Positions 43,601 through 52,011 of a stretch of 64,000 nt of DNA are shown piece after piece. This stretch comes from PALSA-350 sp963834445 (GTDB taxonomy: Bacteria; Acidobacteriota; Terriglobia; Terriglobales; Acidobacteriaceae): the NCBI GenBank assembly GCA_963834445.1, contig CAWIBU010000003.1, positions 310,001 through 374,000 of the forward strand, read 5' to 3'. The translations under genes and the position numbers were made by a program. Every line of letters starts with the position of its first letter. The first letter of the stretch is position 1. The notes under the pieces are model-generated. The model was not told the origin of the DNA, ran no database searches, and saw only the letters and a program-made list of their open reading frames with translations.

Positions 43601-46600
43601 ACCGTGCCCGCCGGGGGGGTATAGACAAACGTACCCGGTATGGGAGGAGTGGTGAGGTCCATTGCCAGCATCACGATGTTCCGCGTGTTGGGCAGGGTGA
43701 CGCTCTGCACAATTTTCGTAGGATCAAGGGTCATTACGTATCCGTAAACGCAGACCGAATCCGCCTGTTGTGTGCCGTCCTGATAGTTTCGCTTTTCGCT
43801 GCAGTTGATGACCGATTCACCCGGCCAACCAGCCGCATTGAACCAATCGCTCATATTCTGGTTCAGCACGGTCGTCGTGCCGTCGGTGTAAGTAACGGTA
43901 AATGTTTCGGCGGGTGGAATGTTATTGACCATCGCGCCAAGCATATACAGGCTGCTGAATTTACCTGCCGGCAGCGGAATCGGGGTACCGGTACCGTAAA
44001 CGGCGTCGGGCGCATTCACCGGGCCGAGATTAAAGGTGAGACCGCTGAACTGAACAGAACCGCTCAACGTCTTGCTGGAGTAGGAGTAGCCGTCGTTGTC
44101 AAAGCCTCCGGTGGAGTATGTCTTACCCGGCCTATAGATACCGCTGACATTGTAATAAGGTGAAAGGTCCACTGAGGTGGTGCCGGTGGTCGCTGTGGCG
44201 TCCAGCTGGAAACCGCTGAGCGGGGTGCCGTACGTGATCGGCGTAGGCGTCGGCCAGGTAATGACCGTGCCTTCCTTGTTCACCACGATCGTAACCGTCG
44301 TCGTCTCTTGACCGTAGGTGGTGTCTGTCGGCGTAAACGTTACGGATAGAGTATTGGTTCCCGCAGGAAGAATGGTGCCTGCGGCCGGGGTATAGGCGAA
44401 TGTTCCCGCAACCGTATCCGTTGCATTCAATTGCGTCGCAGTCAAGGGCGTGCCGTAAGTGATTGCCGCCGGATTGTTCCAGGTGAGCGTCGATGCCTTT
44501 TTGACGCTGATGGGAAGGGTTGGACTGTTGCTGGCAGTAAAAGCGCAATCCCCCGGATAGGATGCGGTAATAGTATAGGTACCGGTCGCCCCCGGGCTCA
44601 CGACCAATGTAGCGACGCCACTCGCGAGCGGAGCCGTACCGAACGCGGATCCGTTGATGCTGAAGGTAACGATTTCTCCATTCGTGGTTTGCGATCCGTA
44701 CGCGTAAGGAGAAAGGGTCGCCTGATACGTGACCTGTTGACCCACCACCTGGTTGGCCGGCGTTACGGTCAACCCAAGAGTCGTCGTTTGCTTGGTGGGT
44801 GTAAACGTCAGGGCCGCTGAAGTGCTTTGTCCATAGCTTCCATCGCCGCTATAGGTTGCCGTCACCGATTGTGTACTGCAGCCGGAGATTGCGGCGTTGT
44901 TCAAAACAGCGGTCTCTGCCTCACCCGACAGCAGAACGCTGAGGCCGTTATACGTTAACGCGGTGAGATCGACTTGATCATCACCATTAATATCGGCCGC
45001 ATTGGCGAAGATAGAGCCACCACCCACTTGATAATAGGTGGCGGCGCCGAAACTGCCGGTACCAGTGCCGAGCAGGACGCCCACTGCGGTGGCGCCCGAA
45101 CCATTGGTGGCCGCGATAAGATCCAGCTTGCCATCGCGATTGAAGTCGCCGATGGTCAGATAGTACGGCCCGGGCGTCACCGGATAGCTGACGGCAGCGG
45201 CAAAGGTCGGTGTCGTGGTGTTCTTGGTGTTGAGCAGGATATAAGCGTTGTTGTTGGGGGCGCTGGTGGTTGCCAGATCAAGGAATCCATCCTTGTTAAA
45301 GTCTCCGATGGCTACCGAACCTACCTGCGTTCCTGAAGTATTGAAGATGGTAAACGGCTGGAAAGTACCGTCCCCATTGCCCTGCAGAATGCTGACCGAA
45401 CTGCTACCGTCCGAGGCAATTGCCAGGTCCAGGAATCCATCGTTGTTCAGATCGCCGGCCACTACGTTCCAGGGCAGGGAACCAACGGTGTAATAAGATG
45501 GCGCATTGAATGTGCCATCGCCGTTACCCAGAATCACCGCCACATTATTCAGCGCGGCATTTGTGGCCACCAGATCCTGGTAGCCATCGCGATTGAAGTC
45601 CCCGGCGGCGAGGATCCGGGTTCCAGAGTTCGAAGCCGACGGCGCTACCAAATAATTCTTGTAGGTCTGAAAAGTTCCATTTCCGTTACCCAGAAAGATA
45701 TCCACGGAACCGGCAGTGCCGGACGTGCCCGCGCCCGAAGCGCTGAGAACGGCCAGATCCTGTTTCCCGTCTCCGTTGAAGTCGCCAACCACCACCGAGG
45801 TGGGCTCGAAACCACTCTGCGAGTTAACCGTCGTTCCGTTGGTAAACGTGCCATCGCCCTTACCCAACAGGATGATGATGGGTCCGGCGTTCGTGGGCAC
45901 TGCGTAGTCAAGGCGTCCATCACCGTTGAAATCACCGATGGCCGGGGCATTGGTGCCCCCGGTCTGACCGTTGTTGATATTGGTGATGGGGTAATTGGTG
46001 TAGGGGGCAAATCCAGTCTGCAAAGACCCGACATTCAACGGCACGGTGCCCAGCGTGAAGTTCGAAGTCGTGTCGGTAAAGGTAACGCTGCCGGTGGGGG
46101 CCGACGGACCAAATGCGGAGACGGTGCTGGTCAGCGTATAGGGGCCGGTGCCGGCGCTTACCAGCGAAGTCGCGGACAGATAGGGTGCAATGAACGTCAC
46201 CGACTGAACCGACGATGCACTGGTGGCGAACGTACTGGTGCCGTTGTACGTGGCAACAAACTGATGCACCCCCACGCCCCCGACTTCAGTCGCCAGAATA
46301 GCCGTGCCAGGACTCCCACTGGCCGATTGCACCTGAACCGTGCCCAGAACTTCGCTGACCCCGTTGTACGTATCAACAAACGTGACATTACCGCCGGTAA
46401 CCGCCGCCTCGGTGGAAGACACCTGCGCCGTCATAGTGATTACAGCGCCGCTCGACGGGTTGTAGGGCGTCGTGAACAGAGATGTGGTGGTCGAAGACAA
46501 CGCCCATGCAGCCGGTCCGGTTACCAACGCGAGAGCGCTCAACAGCACTGGCATCATTCGGCCAAGAGATACCTGTCTGGAGGTCATGCGGCGTTTCATT

Positions 46601-46623
46601 GCGACGATGGTGGAGTGCGTCAT
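40690..46623 (-). CDS. Giant secreted Ig-like/FG-GAP/NHL repeat protein
   Basis: A 1977-residue extracellular protein with an N-terminal signal (LLSALALVTGPAAWALS). Domains by approximate residue: Ig-like (45-205); seven or so FG-GAP/VCBS repeats (225-565) with calcium-type loops such as GDFNGDGRLD and GDFNRDGYQD; further Ig-like (590-715); four MBG-like modules with the motif ITYGTPLSxxQLDA (near 725, 800, 1065, 1330). Two of these (from 800 and 1065) are interrupted by a related 165-residue jelly-roll-like domain. Then come Ig-like modules to 1600, an NHL propeller (1610-1880) and a C-terminal ASPM/Hydin-like domain (1890-1977). It is Thr/Ser-rich. It probably acts in surface adhesion or glycan binding; no catalytic site is seen. 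Confidence 0.9.
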   Translation of the reverse strand: MTHSTIVAMKRRMTSRQVSLGRMMPVLLSALALVTGPAAWALSSTTTSLFTTPYNPSSGAVITMTAQVSSTEAAVTGGNVTFVDTYNGVSEVLGTVQVQSASGSPGTAILATEVGGVGVHQFVATYNGTSTFATSASSVQSVTFIAPYLSATSLVSAGTGPYTLTSTVSAFGPSAPTGSVTFTDTTSNFTLGTVPLNVGSLQTGFAPYTNYPITNINNGQTGGTNAPAIGDFNGDGRLDYAVPTNAGPIIILLGKGDGTFTNGTTVNSQSGFEPTSVVVGDFNGDGKQDLAVLSASGAGTSGTAGSVDIFLGNGNGTFQTYKNYLVAPSASNSGTRILAAGDFNRDGYQDLVATNAALNNVAVILGNGDGTFNAPSYYTVGSLPWNVVAGDLNNDGFLDLAIASDGSSSVSILQGNGDGTFQPFTIFNTSGTQVGSVAIGDFNKDGFLDLATTSAPNNNAYILLNTKNTTTPTFAAAVSYPVTPGPYYLTIGDFNRDGKLDLIAATNGSGATAVGVLLGTGTGSFGAATYYQVGGGSIFANAADINGDDQVDLTALTYNGLSVLLSGEAETAVLNNAAISGCSTQSVTATYSGDGSYGQSTSAALTFTPTKQTTTLGLTVTPANQVVGQQVTYQATLSPYAYGSQTTNGEIVTFSINGSAFGTAPLASGVATLVVSPGATGTYTITASYPGDCAFTASNSPTLPISVKKASTLTWNNPAAITYGTPLTATQLNATDTVAGTFAYTPAAGTILPAGTNTLSVTFTPTDTTYGQETTTVTIVVNKEGTVITWPTPTPITYGTPLSGFQLDATATTGTTSVDLSPYYNVSGIYRPGKTYSTGGFDNDGYSYSSKTLSGSVQFSGLTFNLGPVNAPDAVYGTGTPIPLPAGKFSSLYMLGAMVNNIPPAETFTVTYTDGTTTVLNQNMSDWFNAAGWPGESVINCSEKRNYQDGTQQADSVCVYGYVMTLDPTKIVQSVTLPNTRNIVMLAMDLTTPPIPGTFVYTPPAGTVEPVGTDTLSVAFTPTDTTDYQPSTGTVKLVVTNAVTPIVTPIISWPTPANIPYGTALSATQLDAVAMGTPRPTPVTPSSQLVPIATSTDGTAYSLAGFDGQGGTYSYKQLNNGSVQFAGTTFTLGQPNVPDSITNGAVYSLGSAQGNYSTLYLIGAATTTGQTSEPFILTYADAGNPVTETLDMSSWAQSAGYSDETVVVSTPYKNTQGGGEVSGTFDLYGYTLPIDPTRTLVSVSVPNTRNVVIMALGFGTNTQVVVPGTYAYVPPSGTVLSVGTHTLNVTFTPSNLQGYTTATDSVQITVTQATPVITWPTPAAIAVGTPLSSTQLDAVASINGVSLPGTYTYTPAAGTVLAAGTQTLNVLFTPNDSTDYTTATGSVQIVVGTTGSTGLSGGLLYPTGDCCFFSQPTPYTITVSGSTAAPTGTVNVTFAGQTLATGTLVPGSGATSSVTVNLLSTYLVPGNNTVTLNYLGDTNYVPASNTQVVPLRNPAIGTDPASVGGGTSTVLIPYTYVVAGSINFNFNPAGGGITDFANNAQASTCASGVSEPAGFVCTFSVVFTPALPGIRKGVVEVDFTDTNSVAEPKLYLFLSGLGAASQISLSSATQVMLSAGLNQPQSLTFNPSDTTSSTLYVANSNTGIIDTVPSTGGSLTQWNAANTKNLVYPSDLVFDAFGNLIISDANAPGVFKFDPTLAESTVNTGSYPLGLPTAARIDFGGNLYIADAGATPRIIEVPGETYASYIPSVLLSGSTVSFPQSLAVDNSGTNLYIGDGNLNTIQQISLNGGTNSTVALAPCDSTVTSCALNSPAGMAFDPNGDMFITDSGQRVLMVPANHSSGGKTTQVSLTGLNNPTGIVLDGAGNIYVTDLNTSVAKLQVNSGALTINPLNASTTTTITNTGNLSLTISALTLGHGSSSSFSLSNNTCIASIAPGGSCSVTITYSNASGAATDTLTVTSNAYSPGGVTIKLTN

Positions 46624-47048
46624 GGGTTTCAAAGCTCCGATTCGTGCTGGTTAATTCGTAAACGTCTCTCTGGAAAATCAGTCACTGGAAGGTAGTCAGC
46701 GTTACAACGCAGCTGTCCTCGGTAGGCACACCTGCGGTACAAGAGTGATGGCATTGTGAGTCAACTGCTGGAGCATACCGCCCGTTTTGGCACATTGTTA
46801 TTACTCTTATGGGGGATTTAGGGTTCAGGTTCCGGCCATTCTGCAGCGGGAGGTTTTTGCTGAGAGCGCACTAAAAGTGTGTTGATTCGCGGGTAACAAG
46901 GGGGATTCCGCACCCGGCGCGGCTGCCGGGTAATCTGGGCGGGGTAACTGCTTTGTCATCTCAGTCCGCCCAGACCGGGGGATATCACCGAACCGGCGGC
47001 GCTGCTGTATTCTTCCCTTTAGCTTTTTTGCGAAAGCTGTCTATATCT
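46624..47048. other. Divergent intergenic region between the giant protein and the alditol oxidase
   Basis: These 425 bp must hold both promoters. I see no gene, tRNA or recognised riboswitch. GGAG lies ahead of the giant gene's ATG, and an AT-rich stretch (about 46795-46815) is the likeliest promoter zone. An open frame running into the oxidase from 46953 lacks a ribosome-binding site and is not part of the family homology. Confidence 0.4.
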
Positions 47049-48395
47049 ATGGATAAGCGAGAGTTCTTGAAAACCTCCGGCCCGTTACTCGCCGGCTCGA
47101 TGATGTCAAAGTTGGCGCCGGGCGAGCAGCAGCCCACTCCGCGGACCAACTGGTCAGGCAATTACACCTTCAGTACCGAGCGGTTGCATGAACCGCAAAC
47201 GGTCGCGGCTGTGCAGCAGGTCGTTAAAAGTTGCAGCAAACTGAGTACGCTTGGGGCACGCCACTCGTTCAATGGGATTGCCGATAGCACCGAAGATCAG
47301 ATCTCGGTAGGCCATCTCAACCACATGGTGCTGAATCGCGATGCCCGCACGGTCACGGTGGGTGGTGGGGTTACTTATAGCGAACTCGCGCTCTACCTCG
47401 ACGCTGAGGGCTTCGCGGTCCACAACCTGGCGTCCCTGCCGCAGATTTCAGTGGCGGGTGCGATTGCCACCGCCACCCATGGTTCGGGAAACACGAATGG
47501 CAATCTGGCCACGGCGGTATCCGGGCTGGAGCTGGTAACGGCAGCAGGAGAGGTTTTGACTTGGTCACGGGAGCGAGGCGGCGAGGGTTTCCTGGGTGCG
47601 GTGGTGGGGCTCGGGGCAGTCGGCGTCGTCACCAAGGTCACGTTGGACGTACAACCGGCGTTTCAGGTCAGCCAGGTGGTTTATGAGAATTTAGCGATCG
47701 ACCGGCTGGAGCATCATCTGGATCAGGTATTTGCCAGCGGCTATAGCGTAAGCCTGTTTACCGATTGGCAAAATCATCGGATCGGGCAGGTTTGGGTCAA
47801 ACGGCGGGTCGAAGCGGGCAAAGTCCCGATCTTCGCTCCGGATTTGTTGGGTGCACCCCAAGCCACGCAAAACTTGCACCCGCTGCCGGGACATTCGGCG
47901 GAAAGCTGCACCGAACAGTTGGGTATCCCGGGACCGTGGTACGACCGCCTCCCGCATTTCCGCATCAACTTCACCCCCAGTAGCGGAGCCGAGTTGCAGT
48001 CGGAGTATCTGATTACGCGGGAGCGAGGTTACGAAGCAATTCTGGCTGTGGAACAATTGCGCGACCAGGTAACGCCTCACTTGTTCATCACCGAGATGCG
48101 CACCATTGCAGCAGATGATCTTTGGCTGAGTACGGCTTATGGGCGACCCTCGATGGCGATTCACTTTACCTGGAAGCCGGAATGGCCGGCGGTAAAGAAG
48201 GTGCTGCCGTTAATCGAGGCAAAGTTGGCGCCCTTTGGCGCACGGCCGCATTGGGGGAAACTGTTTACTTTGCCGGGTTCGCAGATACGGCCACTCTACC
48301 CGGAAATGACCAGGTATCAGGGACTTCTGGCCCAGTACGACCCACAGGGCAAGTTTCGCAACCGCTTTATCGAAGCAAAAATTTACGGGGTTTGA
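47049..48395 (+). CDS. FAD-binding alditol/xylitol oxidase
   Basis: A 448-residue flavoprotein of the VAO/D-arabinono-lactone oxidase family, which oxidises the primary hydroxyl of sugar alcohols with O2, giving aldose and H2O2. His72 in GARHSFNGIADS matches the covalently flavinylated His of AldO/xylitol oxidase. The FAD loops VGGGVTYSELALYL and GSGNTNGNLATAVSGLEL follow, and the C-terminal half is the ALO domain, ending NRFIEAKIYGV. The N-terminus (KREFLKTSGPLLAGSMM) resembles a weak Tat signal, so export is possible. ATG 47049 is chosen by homology. Confidence 0.9.
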   Translation: MDKREFLKTSGPLLAGSMMSKLAPGEQQPTPRTNWSGNYTFSTERLHEPQTVAAVQQVVKSCSKLSTLGARHSFNGIADSTEDQISVGHLNHMVLNRDARTVTVGGGVTYSELALYLDAEGFAVHNLASLPQISVAGAIATATHGSGNTNGNLATAVSGLELVTAAGEVLTWSRERGGEGFLGAVVGLGAVGVVTKVTLDVQPAFQVSQVVYENLAIDRLEHHLDQVFASGYSVSLFTDWQNHRIGQVWVKRRVEAGKVPIFAPDLLGAPQATQNLHPLPGHSAESCTEQLGIPGPWYDRLPHFRINFTPSSGAELQSEYLITRERGYEAILAVEQLRDQVTPHLFITEMRTIAADDLWLSTAYGRPSMAIHFTWKPEWPAVKKVLPLIEAKLAPFGARPHWGKLFTLPGSQIRPLYPEMTRYQGLLAQYDPQGKFRNRFIEAKIYGV

Positions 48396-48518
48396 GCGGA
48401 AAGTGCTTGCTTGCGACGATCCCGAACGATCGGGTTTGAGCCGTTCCCTGGACTTGAAAAGCGCACAGCTCACATTCACTCCTGCGGAAGGAGGGCATTG
48501 GGGAGAGGCCACCGAAGT

Positions 48519-48683
48519 CTATTTTAGGTCTTCTTCCGGCTCCTTTAAGACGGCTTCTTCGATTTCCATGTCTTGATACTCGTTGGAGTCGAATACCTGT
48601 CCGCAGTCGAGACACTCGACGTATTCGACGTCCTCTTCACGCGCTACCACGCGTACTTTTGGGTGTTTGCAGGCGATTTCCAT
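48519..48683 (-). CDS. Small zinc-ribbon-like acidic protein (54 aa)
   Basis: A 54-residue open frame starting MEIACKHPKVRVVAREEDV. It contains one N-terminal Cys followed by CLDCGQVFD, giving C-x18-C-x2-C with a nearby His, a plausible zinc knuckle. The C-terminal 20 residues are strongly acidic (EIEEAVLKEPEEDLK). Codon usage is that of a real gene and the neighbouring space is otherwise empty. No clear Shine-Dalgarno is seen. It lies between convergent genes, reading in the same direction as the PIN/TRAM gene. Function unknown; a small nucleic-acid- or protein-binding ribbon is possible. Confidence 0.55.
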   Translation of the reverse strand: MEIACKHPKVRVVAREEDVEYVECLDCGQVFDSNEYQDMEIEEAVLKEPEEDLK

Positions 48684-48807
48684 CAGAAGTCTAAGGGTAA
48701 ATGTGGTGTTCTCGGCAAGATTGTACCCGCCGCGTTCGGCCTGTCAAATCTGTTTCTACGCTTTCCTCGAAAAATCGACTGAATGGGTAGATGCAGAGGA
48801 GCCTGGT

Positions 48808-49848
48808 TTAGGTTGACAGCTCGCTGACAGTGCGCGCCGGCTCCGGTTTGAGCGTCATATCCTCTATTTTGCCGAAAATCATTTTGCCGGAGGCGGTCTG
48901 TAACACGCTGGTAACCGTGATCTCGACCGCGCGCCCAATCATGCGCCGGGCGTGGTCAACCACGACCATGGTGCCGTCATCCAGGTAGCCCACTCCCTGG
49001 TTGTACTCCTTGCCTTCCTTGAGTACGACGATGTTCATTTTTTCTCCGGGCAATACCAGCGGCTTCAGAGAATTGGCCAGATCATTCAGGTTGAGCACCC
49101 GCACGTGATGCAGTTGGGCTACCTTGCTGAGGTTGAAATCGTTGGTCACGATGGGAGCGCTCATCTTTTTGGCCAACTCAATCAACTTCAGGTCTACCTC
49201 GCGCAGCTTGGGAAAGTCGTCTTCGACGATCTGCACCGCCAGCAACGGGTTGGCCTGCATTTTTTGCAGGATGTCCAGTCCCCGGCGGCCACGCTGGCGC
49301 CTGGAGCTGTCTGAGGAATCGGCCACGACCTGCAGCTCCCGCAGAACGAACTCCGGCACCACCAGCGTTCCCTCCAGAAAGCCGGTATCCACCACATCGG
49401 CGATGCGGCCGTCGATAATGGCGCTGGTGTCGAGGATCTTGAGGGTGCGTTTGCCCGCCGCGGCACGCTCGCCGGCAAACAGTTCGGCCAGGCCCCCGGT
49501 AAAGTTCAGCAGGTCGCCCTTGCTGGCCCCCACCATCAGCCCTATATACGACATCAGCATCAGGACGAAGAGTTGCAGCAATGCGCGGGTGCCCCCGGGA
49601 GGCAGGCTGCCGCTCAAAACCATGCCAAAGAGGGCAGCGCCGGCAATGCCGAGCACACTGCCCAGCACCGCGCCCAGGAGTCGCTTGATGCTCAAGGCGC
49701 GCACCCGCAATTCAAAAACGATCACGGCCGCGGCAGCGAGGGCGCCGGCGATGGCCGCAGGCCACGGTTGTAACCCGAAAGGCCGCAGGAAGAAACAGGC
49801 CGCAGTCAGAACCAGGACGAAAAAAATACGGATTACTACGAGGTCCAT
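48808..49848 (-). CDS. Membrane-anchored PIN/TRAM-domain protein (YacL-like)
   Basis: A 346-residue protein. Four transmembrane helices occupy about residues 4-110. A PIN nuclease-like domain follows (ILDTSAIIDGRIADVVDTGFLEGTLVVPEFVLREL, with Asp in LDTSAIIDGR and the later IVTNDFNLSKVA acidic residue). A C-terminal TRAM RNA-binding domain (about 270-335: VVLKEGKEYNQGVGYLDDGTMVVVDHARRMIGR) ends it. This is the YacL layout of Firmicutes and Acidobacteria. The cellular role is unsettled; RNA cleavage or sensing at the membrane is inferred. ATG 49848 follows GGGAG at six bases. The upstream open extension is rejected. Confidence 0.93.
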   Translation of the reverse strand: MDLVVIRIFFVLVLTAACFFLRPFGLQPWPAAIAGALAAAAVIVFELRVRALSIKRLLGAVLGSVLGIAGAALFGMVLSGSLPPGGTRALLQLFVLMLMSYIGLMVGASKGDLLNFTGGLAELFAGERAAAGKRTLKILDTSAIIDGRIADVVDTGFLEGTLVVPEFVLRELQVVADSSDSSRRQRGRRGLDILQKMQANPLLAVQIVEDDFPKLREVDLKLIELAKKMSAPIVTNDFNLSKVAQLHHVRVLNLNDLANSLKPLVLPGEKMNIVVLKEGKEYNQGVGYLDDGTMVVVDHARRMIGRAVEITVTSVLQTASGKMIFGKIEDMTLKPEPARTVSELST

Positions 49849-49920
49849 GCGGACTCCCTGCCTACGCGAATAATGCAAACCTACGGAGTATACCGACCGC
49901 ATAGGCTTTGGGGCAAAGAG

Positions 49921-49956
49921 AAGGTCCCGAAGCCGCTGCTGCGGCCTCGGGACCTT
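49921..49956. terminator. Terminator downstream of the cysteine-biosynthesis operon
   Basis: A 16-bp stem with one mismatch (AAGGTCCCGA to TCGGGACCTT) around a TGCT loop. It follows the moeZ-like stop at 50006 by 50 bp on the minus strand. No plus-strand gene ends here. Confidence 0.75.
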
Positions 49957-50005
49957 TGCTGCGAAAAAAAATCATTCAAGCGGCCCAAACAAATGACGCA
50001 CTACC

Positions 50006-51187
50006 CTAGTACTTCGGCACCCTGGGATCGATTTGCTCACTCCATGCCTGGATACCGCCCGCCAGGTTCTGAACCTTGAAGCCGGCTTGCTGCAGGAATT
50101 CAGCCGCTTTCTGACTGCGGCCCCCCATCTTGCAGTGCACCACGATTTCGCGGCTCTTATCCAGTTCGCCGACACGCTTCTGCAGGTCGCCCAAAGGAAT
50201 CAGATACCCACCCATCTCCGCGATCTTGAATTCGTGCGGCTCGCGTACATCCAGCAGAAAGACATCTTTGTCCGCGTCACGCTGCTGCTTAAAGGTAGCA
50301 ACATCAATCTGGGCGACTCCGTTGATCTGCACCGCATCGGGTGCAGGCGCCGGCTGGATGCCGCAGAACTGCTCGTAGTCAATCAGCTTGGTCACCGTGG
50401 GATGTGTTCCACACACGGGGCAATCGGGATTCTTCCGCAGCTTCAGCTCGCGAAACCGCATGCTCAGCGAATCCACCAGCAACAAGCGCCCGATTAGCGG
50501 CTCGCCCTGGCCGAGGATCAGCTTGATGACCTCCGTCGCCTGGATCACTCCCACCAAACCGGGGAGAATCCCAAGCACCCCACCCTCCGCACAGGAGGGA
50601 ACCAGGCCCGGCGGCGGCGGCTCCGGGTAGAGGCAGCGATAGCACGGCCCTTCCTTGGTCGCGAACACGCTGGCTTGCCCTTCGAAGCGGAAGATGGAGC
50701 CATAGACATTGGGCTTTCCACTTAATACACAGGCATCGTTCACCAGGTAGCGGGTGGGAAAGTTATCTGTGCCATCAGCCACGATGTCGAAGTCTTTGAA
50801 GATCTCCATGGCGTTTTCGCTCAGCAACATGGTGTTGTACTTCACGATCTTCATGAAAGGGTTCAGTGCCTTCAGCTTCTCTTCGGCGGAGTCCAGCTTG
50901 AGCCGGCCGATGTCTTTGGTGCTGTGAATGATCTGGCGTTGCAGGTTGCTCGAGTCCACGACGTCGAAATCAACCAGCCCCAGCGTGCCGATGCCGGCCG
51001 CGGCGAGATAAAAAGCCAGGGGTGAACCAAGACCACCCGTGCCCACACAGAGCACCTTGGCCGCCTTGAGCTTTTGCTGACCCTCCATGCCCACTTCCGG
51101 CAGGATCAGGTGGCGCGAGTAGCGCGCGATTTCTTCGTTGCTGAGCGATGGCGCAGCCACCGCCGGTATTTCCGAAATTGTCGCCAT
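50006..51187 (-). CDS. moeZ: MoeZ-type sulfur-carrier adenylyltransferase/sulfurtransferase (ThiF/MoeB + rhodanese)
   Basis: A 393-residue bifunctional enzyme that adenylates the C-terminus of a ubiquitin-like sulfur carrier and then thiolates it. The E1-like domain (about 18-275) has the ATP loop GTGGLGSPLAFYLAAAG, zinc cysteines Cys182/185 (CYRC) and Cys256/259 (CPVC), and the MoeB Cys199 in PSCAEGG. The rhodanese domain (about 295-393) has active Cys352 in HCKMGGRS, which carries the persulfide. The fused form corresponds to mycobacterial MoeZ, which activates CysO. It begins immediately after the cysO-like stop and is last in the operon cysM-JAMM-cysO-moeZ. Confidence 0.93.
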   Translation of the reverse strand: MATISEIPAVAAPSLSNEEIARYSRHLILPEVGMEGQQKLKAAKVLCVGTGGLGSPLAFYLAAAGIGTLGLVDFDVVDSSNLQRQIIHSTKDIGRLKLDSAEEKLKALNPFMKIVKYNTMLLSENAMEIFKDFDIVADGTDNFPTRYLVNDACVLSGKPNVYGSIFRFEGQASVFATKEGPCYRCLYPEPPPPGLVPSCAEGGVLGILPGLVGVIQATEVIKLILGQGEPLIGRLLLVDSLSMRFRELKLRKNPDCPVCGTHPTVTKLIDYEQFCGIQPAPAPDAVQINGVAQIDVATFKQQRDADKDVFLLDVREPHEFKIAEMGGYLIPLGDLQKRVGELDKSREIVVHCKMGGRSQKAAEFLQQAGFKVQNLAGGIQAWSEQIDPRVPKY

Positions 51188-51469
51188 TCAGTTCCTCTTT
51201 CCGCCGGCAATCGAAGGGATGATCGACAGGCTGTCGCCATCCTTAACCGCGGTGTTTTCTTTGTCGCTCAGGTAGCGAATGTCTTCATCGTTGAGATACA
51301 CATTCACAAAGGCGCGCAACTTGCCTTCGTCGGAATACAAATGCTTTTTCAATTCGGGATGAGTGATCGTGAGCTCATCCAGCGCTTCGCCTACGGTCGC
51401 GGCCGCGACTGTCACCGTGGCCTGCTTGGCGGCGAATTGACGCAACGGCGTCGGGATATGGATCTTCAT
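51188..51469 (-). CDS. cysO: CysO/MoaD-like ubiquitin-fold sulfur carrier with a three-residue C-terminal extension
   Basis: A 93-residue beta-grasp sulfur carrier. GKLRAFVNVYLNDEDIRYL and TAVKDGDSLSIIPSIAGG follow closely the CysO protein of Mycobacterium as I know it. The functional Gly-Gly is not terminal: the chain continues Lys-Arg-Asn before TGA. Since E1-like activation needs a free C-terminal Gly, the tail must be removed, and the JAMM peptidase gene just upstream is the obvious candidate. In CysO systems the thiocarboxylate attacks O-phosphoserine on CysM and the peptidase then releases cysteine. ATG 51469 is chosen by homology; the open frame upstream is not coding. Confidence 0.9.
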   Translation of the reverse strand: MKIHIPTPLRQFAAKQATVTVAAATVGEALDELTITHPELKKHLYSDEGKLRAFVNVYLNDEDIRYLSDKENTAVKDGDSLSIIPSIAGGKRN

Positions 51470-51525
51470 GCGTCGCACTCTCTTTCTGATTTCGTTGCTG
51501 GCTTGGCGCAGAGGCGCCCGGAAAT

Positions 51526-52011
51526 CTAGGGGGCCGACGGTCGACAGCGTTCGGCTTCCACCAGAAGCTCTTCGTCTTCGAACCGCTTGTCGTCTTCGCT
51601 GGCGCCAGCCAGAAAAAAGGAGTTGGTCTGTTGGGCGACGCCCGCTTCTACGCTGGTGATCATGTAGGAGCAACCCAGCCAGTGAGCTTCGTTGAAGTCG
51701 GTGGAGGACCAGCGCGCGGGGTGGTCAGGATGGGAATGGTAAAAGCCCACAATGTCGAGCTCCCGTTCCCGCGCCTGGCGCTGGATGGCAACCAGTTCCT
51801 GGGGGGCGATGTGGTAGCGGTTGTGGGCGGAATCGGTGCGGGTATTACCCGCCCGCACCGCGGCCACCACTTCATTCGTTCCCTCGAGTGCCTTACCGAG
51901 CAGCACGCCACAACATTCATGGGGATAGGTCTCCTCGCCATGACTGCGCAGCTCGCTGTAAACGGCATCGCTGATCTTCAGGACCAGCCTCGTACTCGTG
52001 TCAACCATCAT
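51526..52011 (-). CDS. mec: JAMM/Mov34 metallopeptidase (Mec-type, M67)
   Basis: A 161-residue zinc isopeptidase-like enzyme with a complete JAMM motif: Glu32 (PHECCGVLLG), His92 and His94 (YHSHPDHPARWSSTD) and Asp105. Bacterial homologues cleave after the Gly-Gly of ubiquitin-like sulfur carriers, either to release cysteine from CysO-Cys (Mycobacterium Mec) or to trim an extended carrier (QbsD acting on QbsE). Both tasks are possible here. The start is ATG 52011, overlapping the cysM stop, or ATG 52008, which is better spaced from GGGAG. Confidence 0.93.
   Translation of the reverse strand: MMVDTSTRLVLKISDAVYSELRSHGEETYPHECCGVLLGKALEGTNEVVAAVRAGNTRTDSAHNRYHIAPQELVAIQRQARERELDIVGFYHSHPDHPARWSSTDFNEAHWLGCSYMITSVEAGVAQQTNSFFLAGASEDDKRFEDEELLVEAERCRPSAP

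Noticed and set aside
46624..47048. Riboswitch (c-di-GMP or similar) ahead of the giant surface protein
   Set aside because: Some short hairpins can be drawn but the conserved GEMM core is not present.
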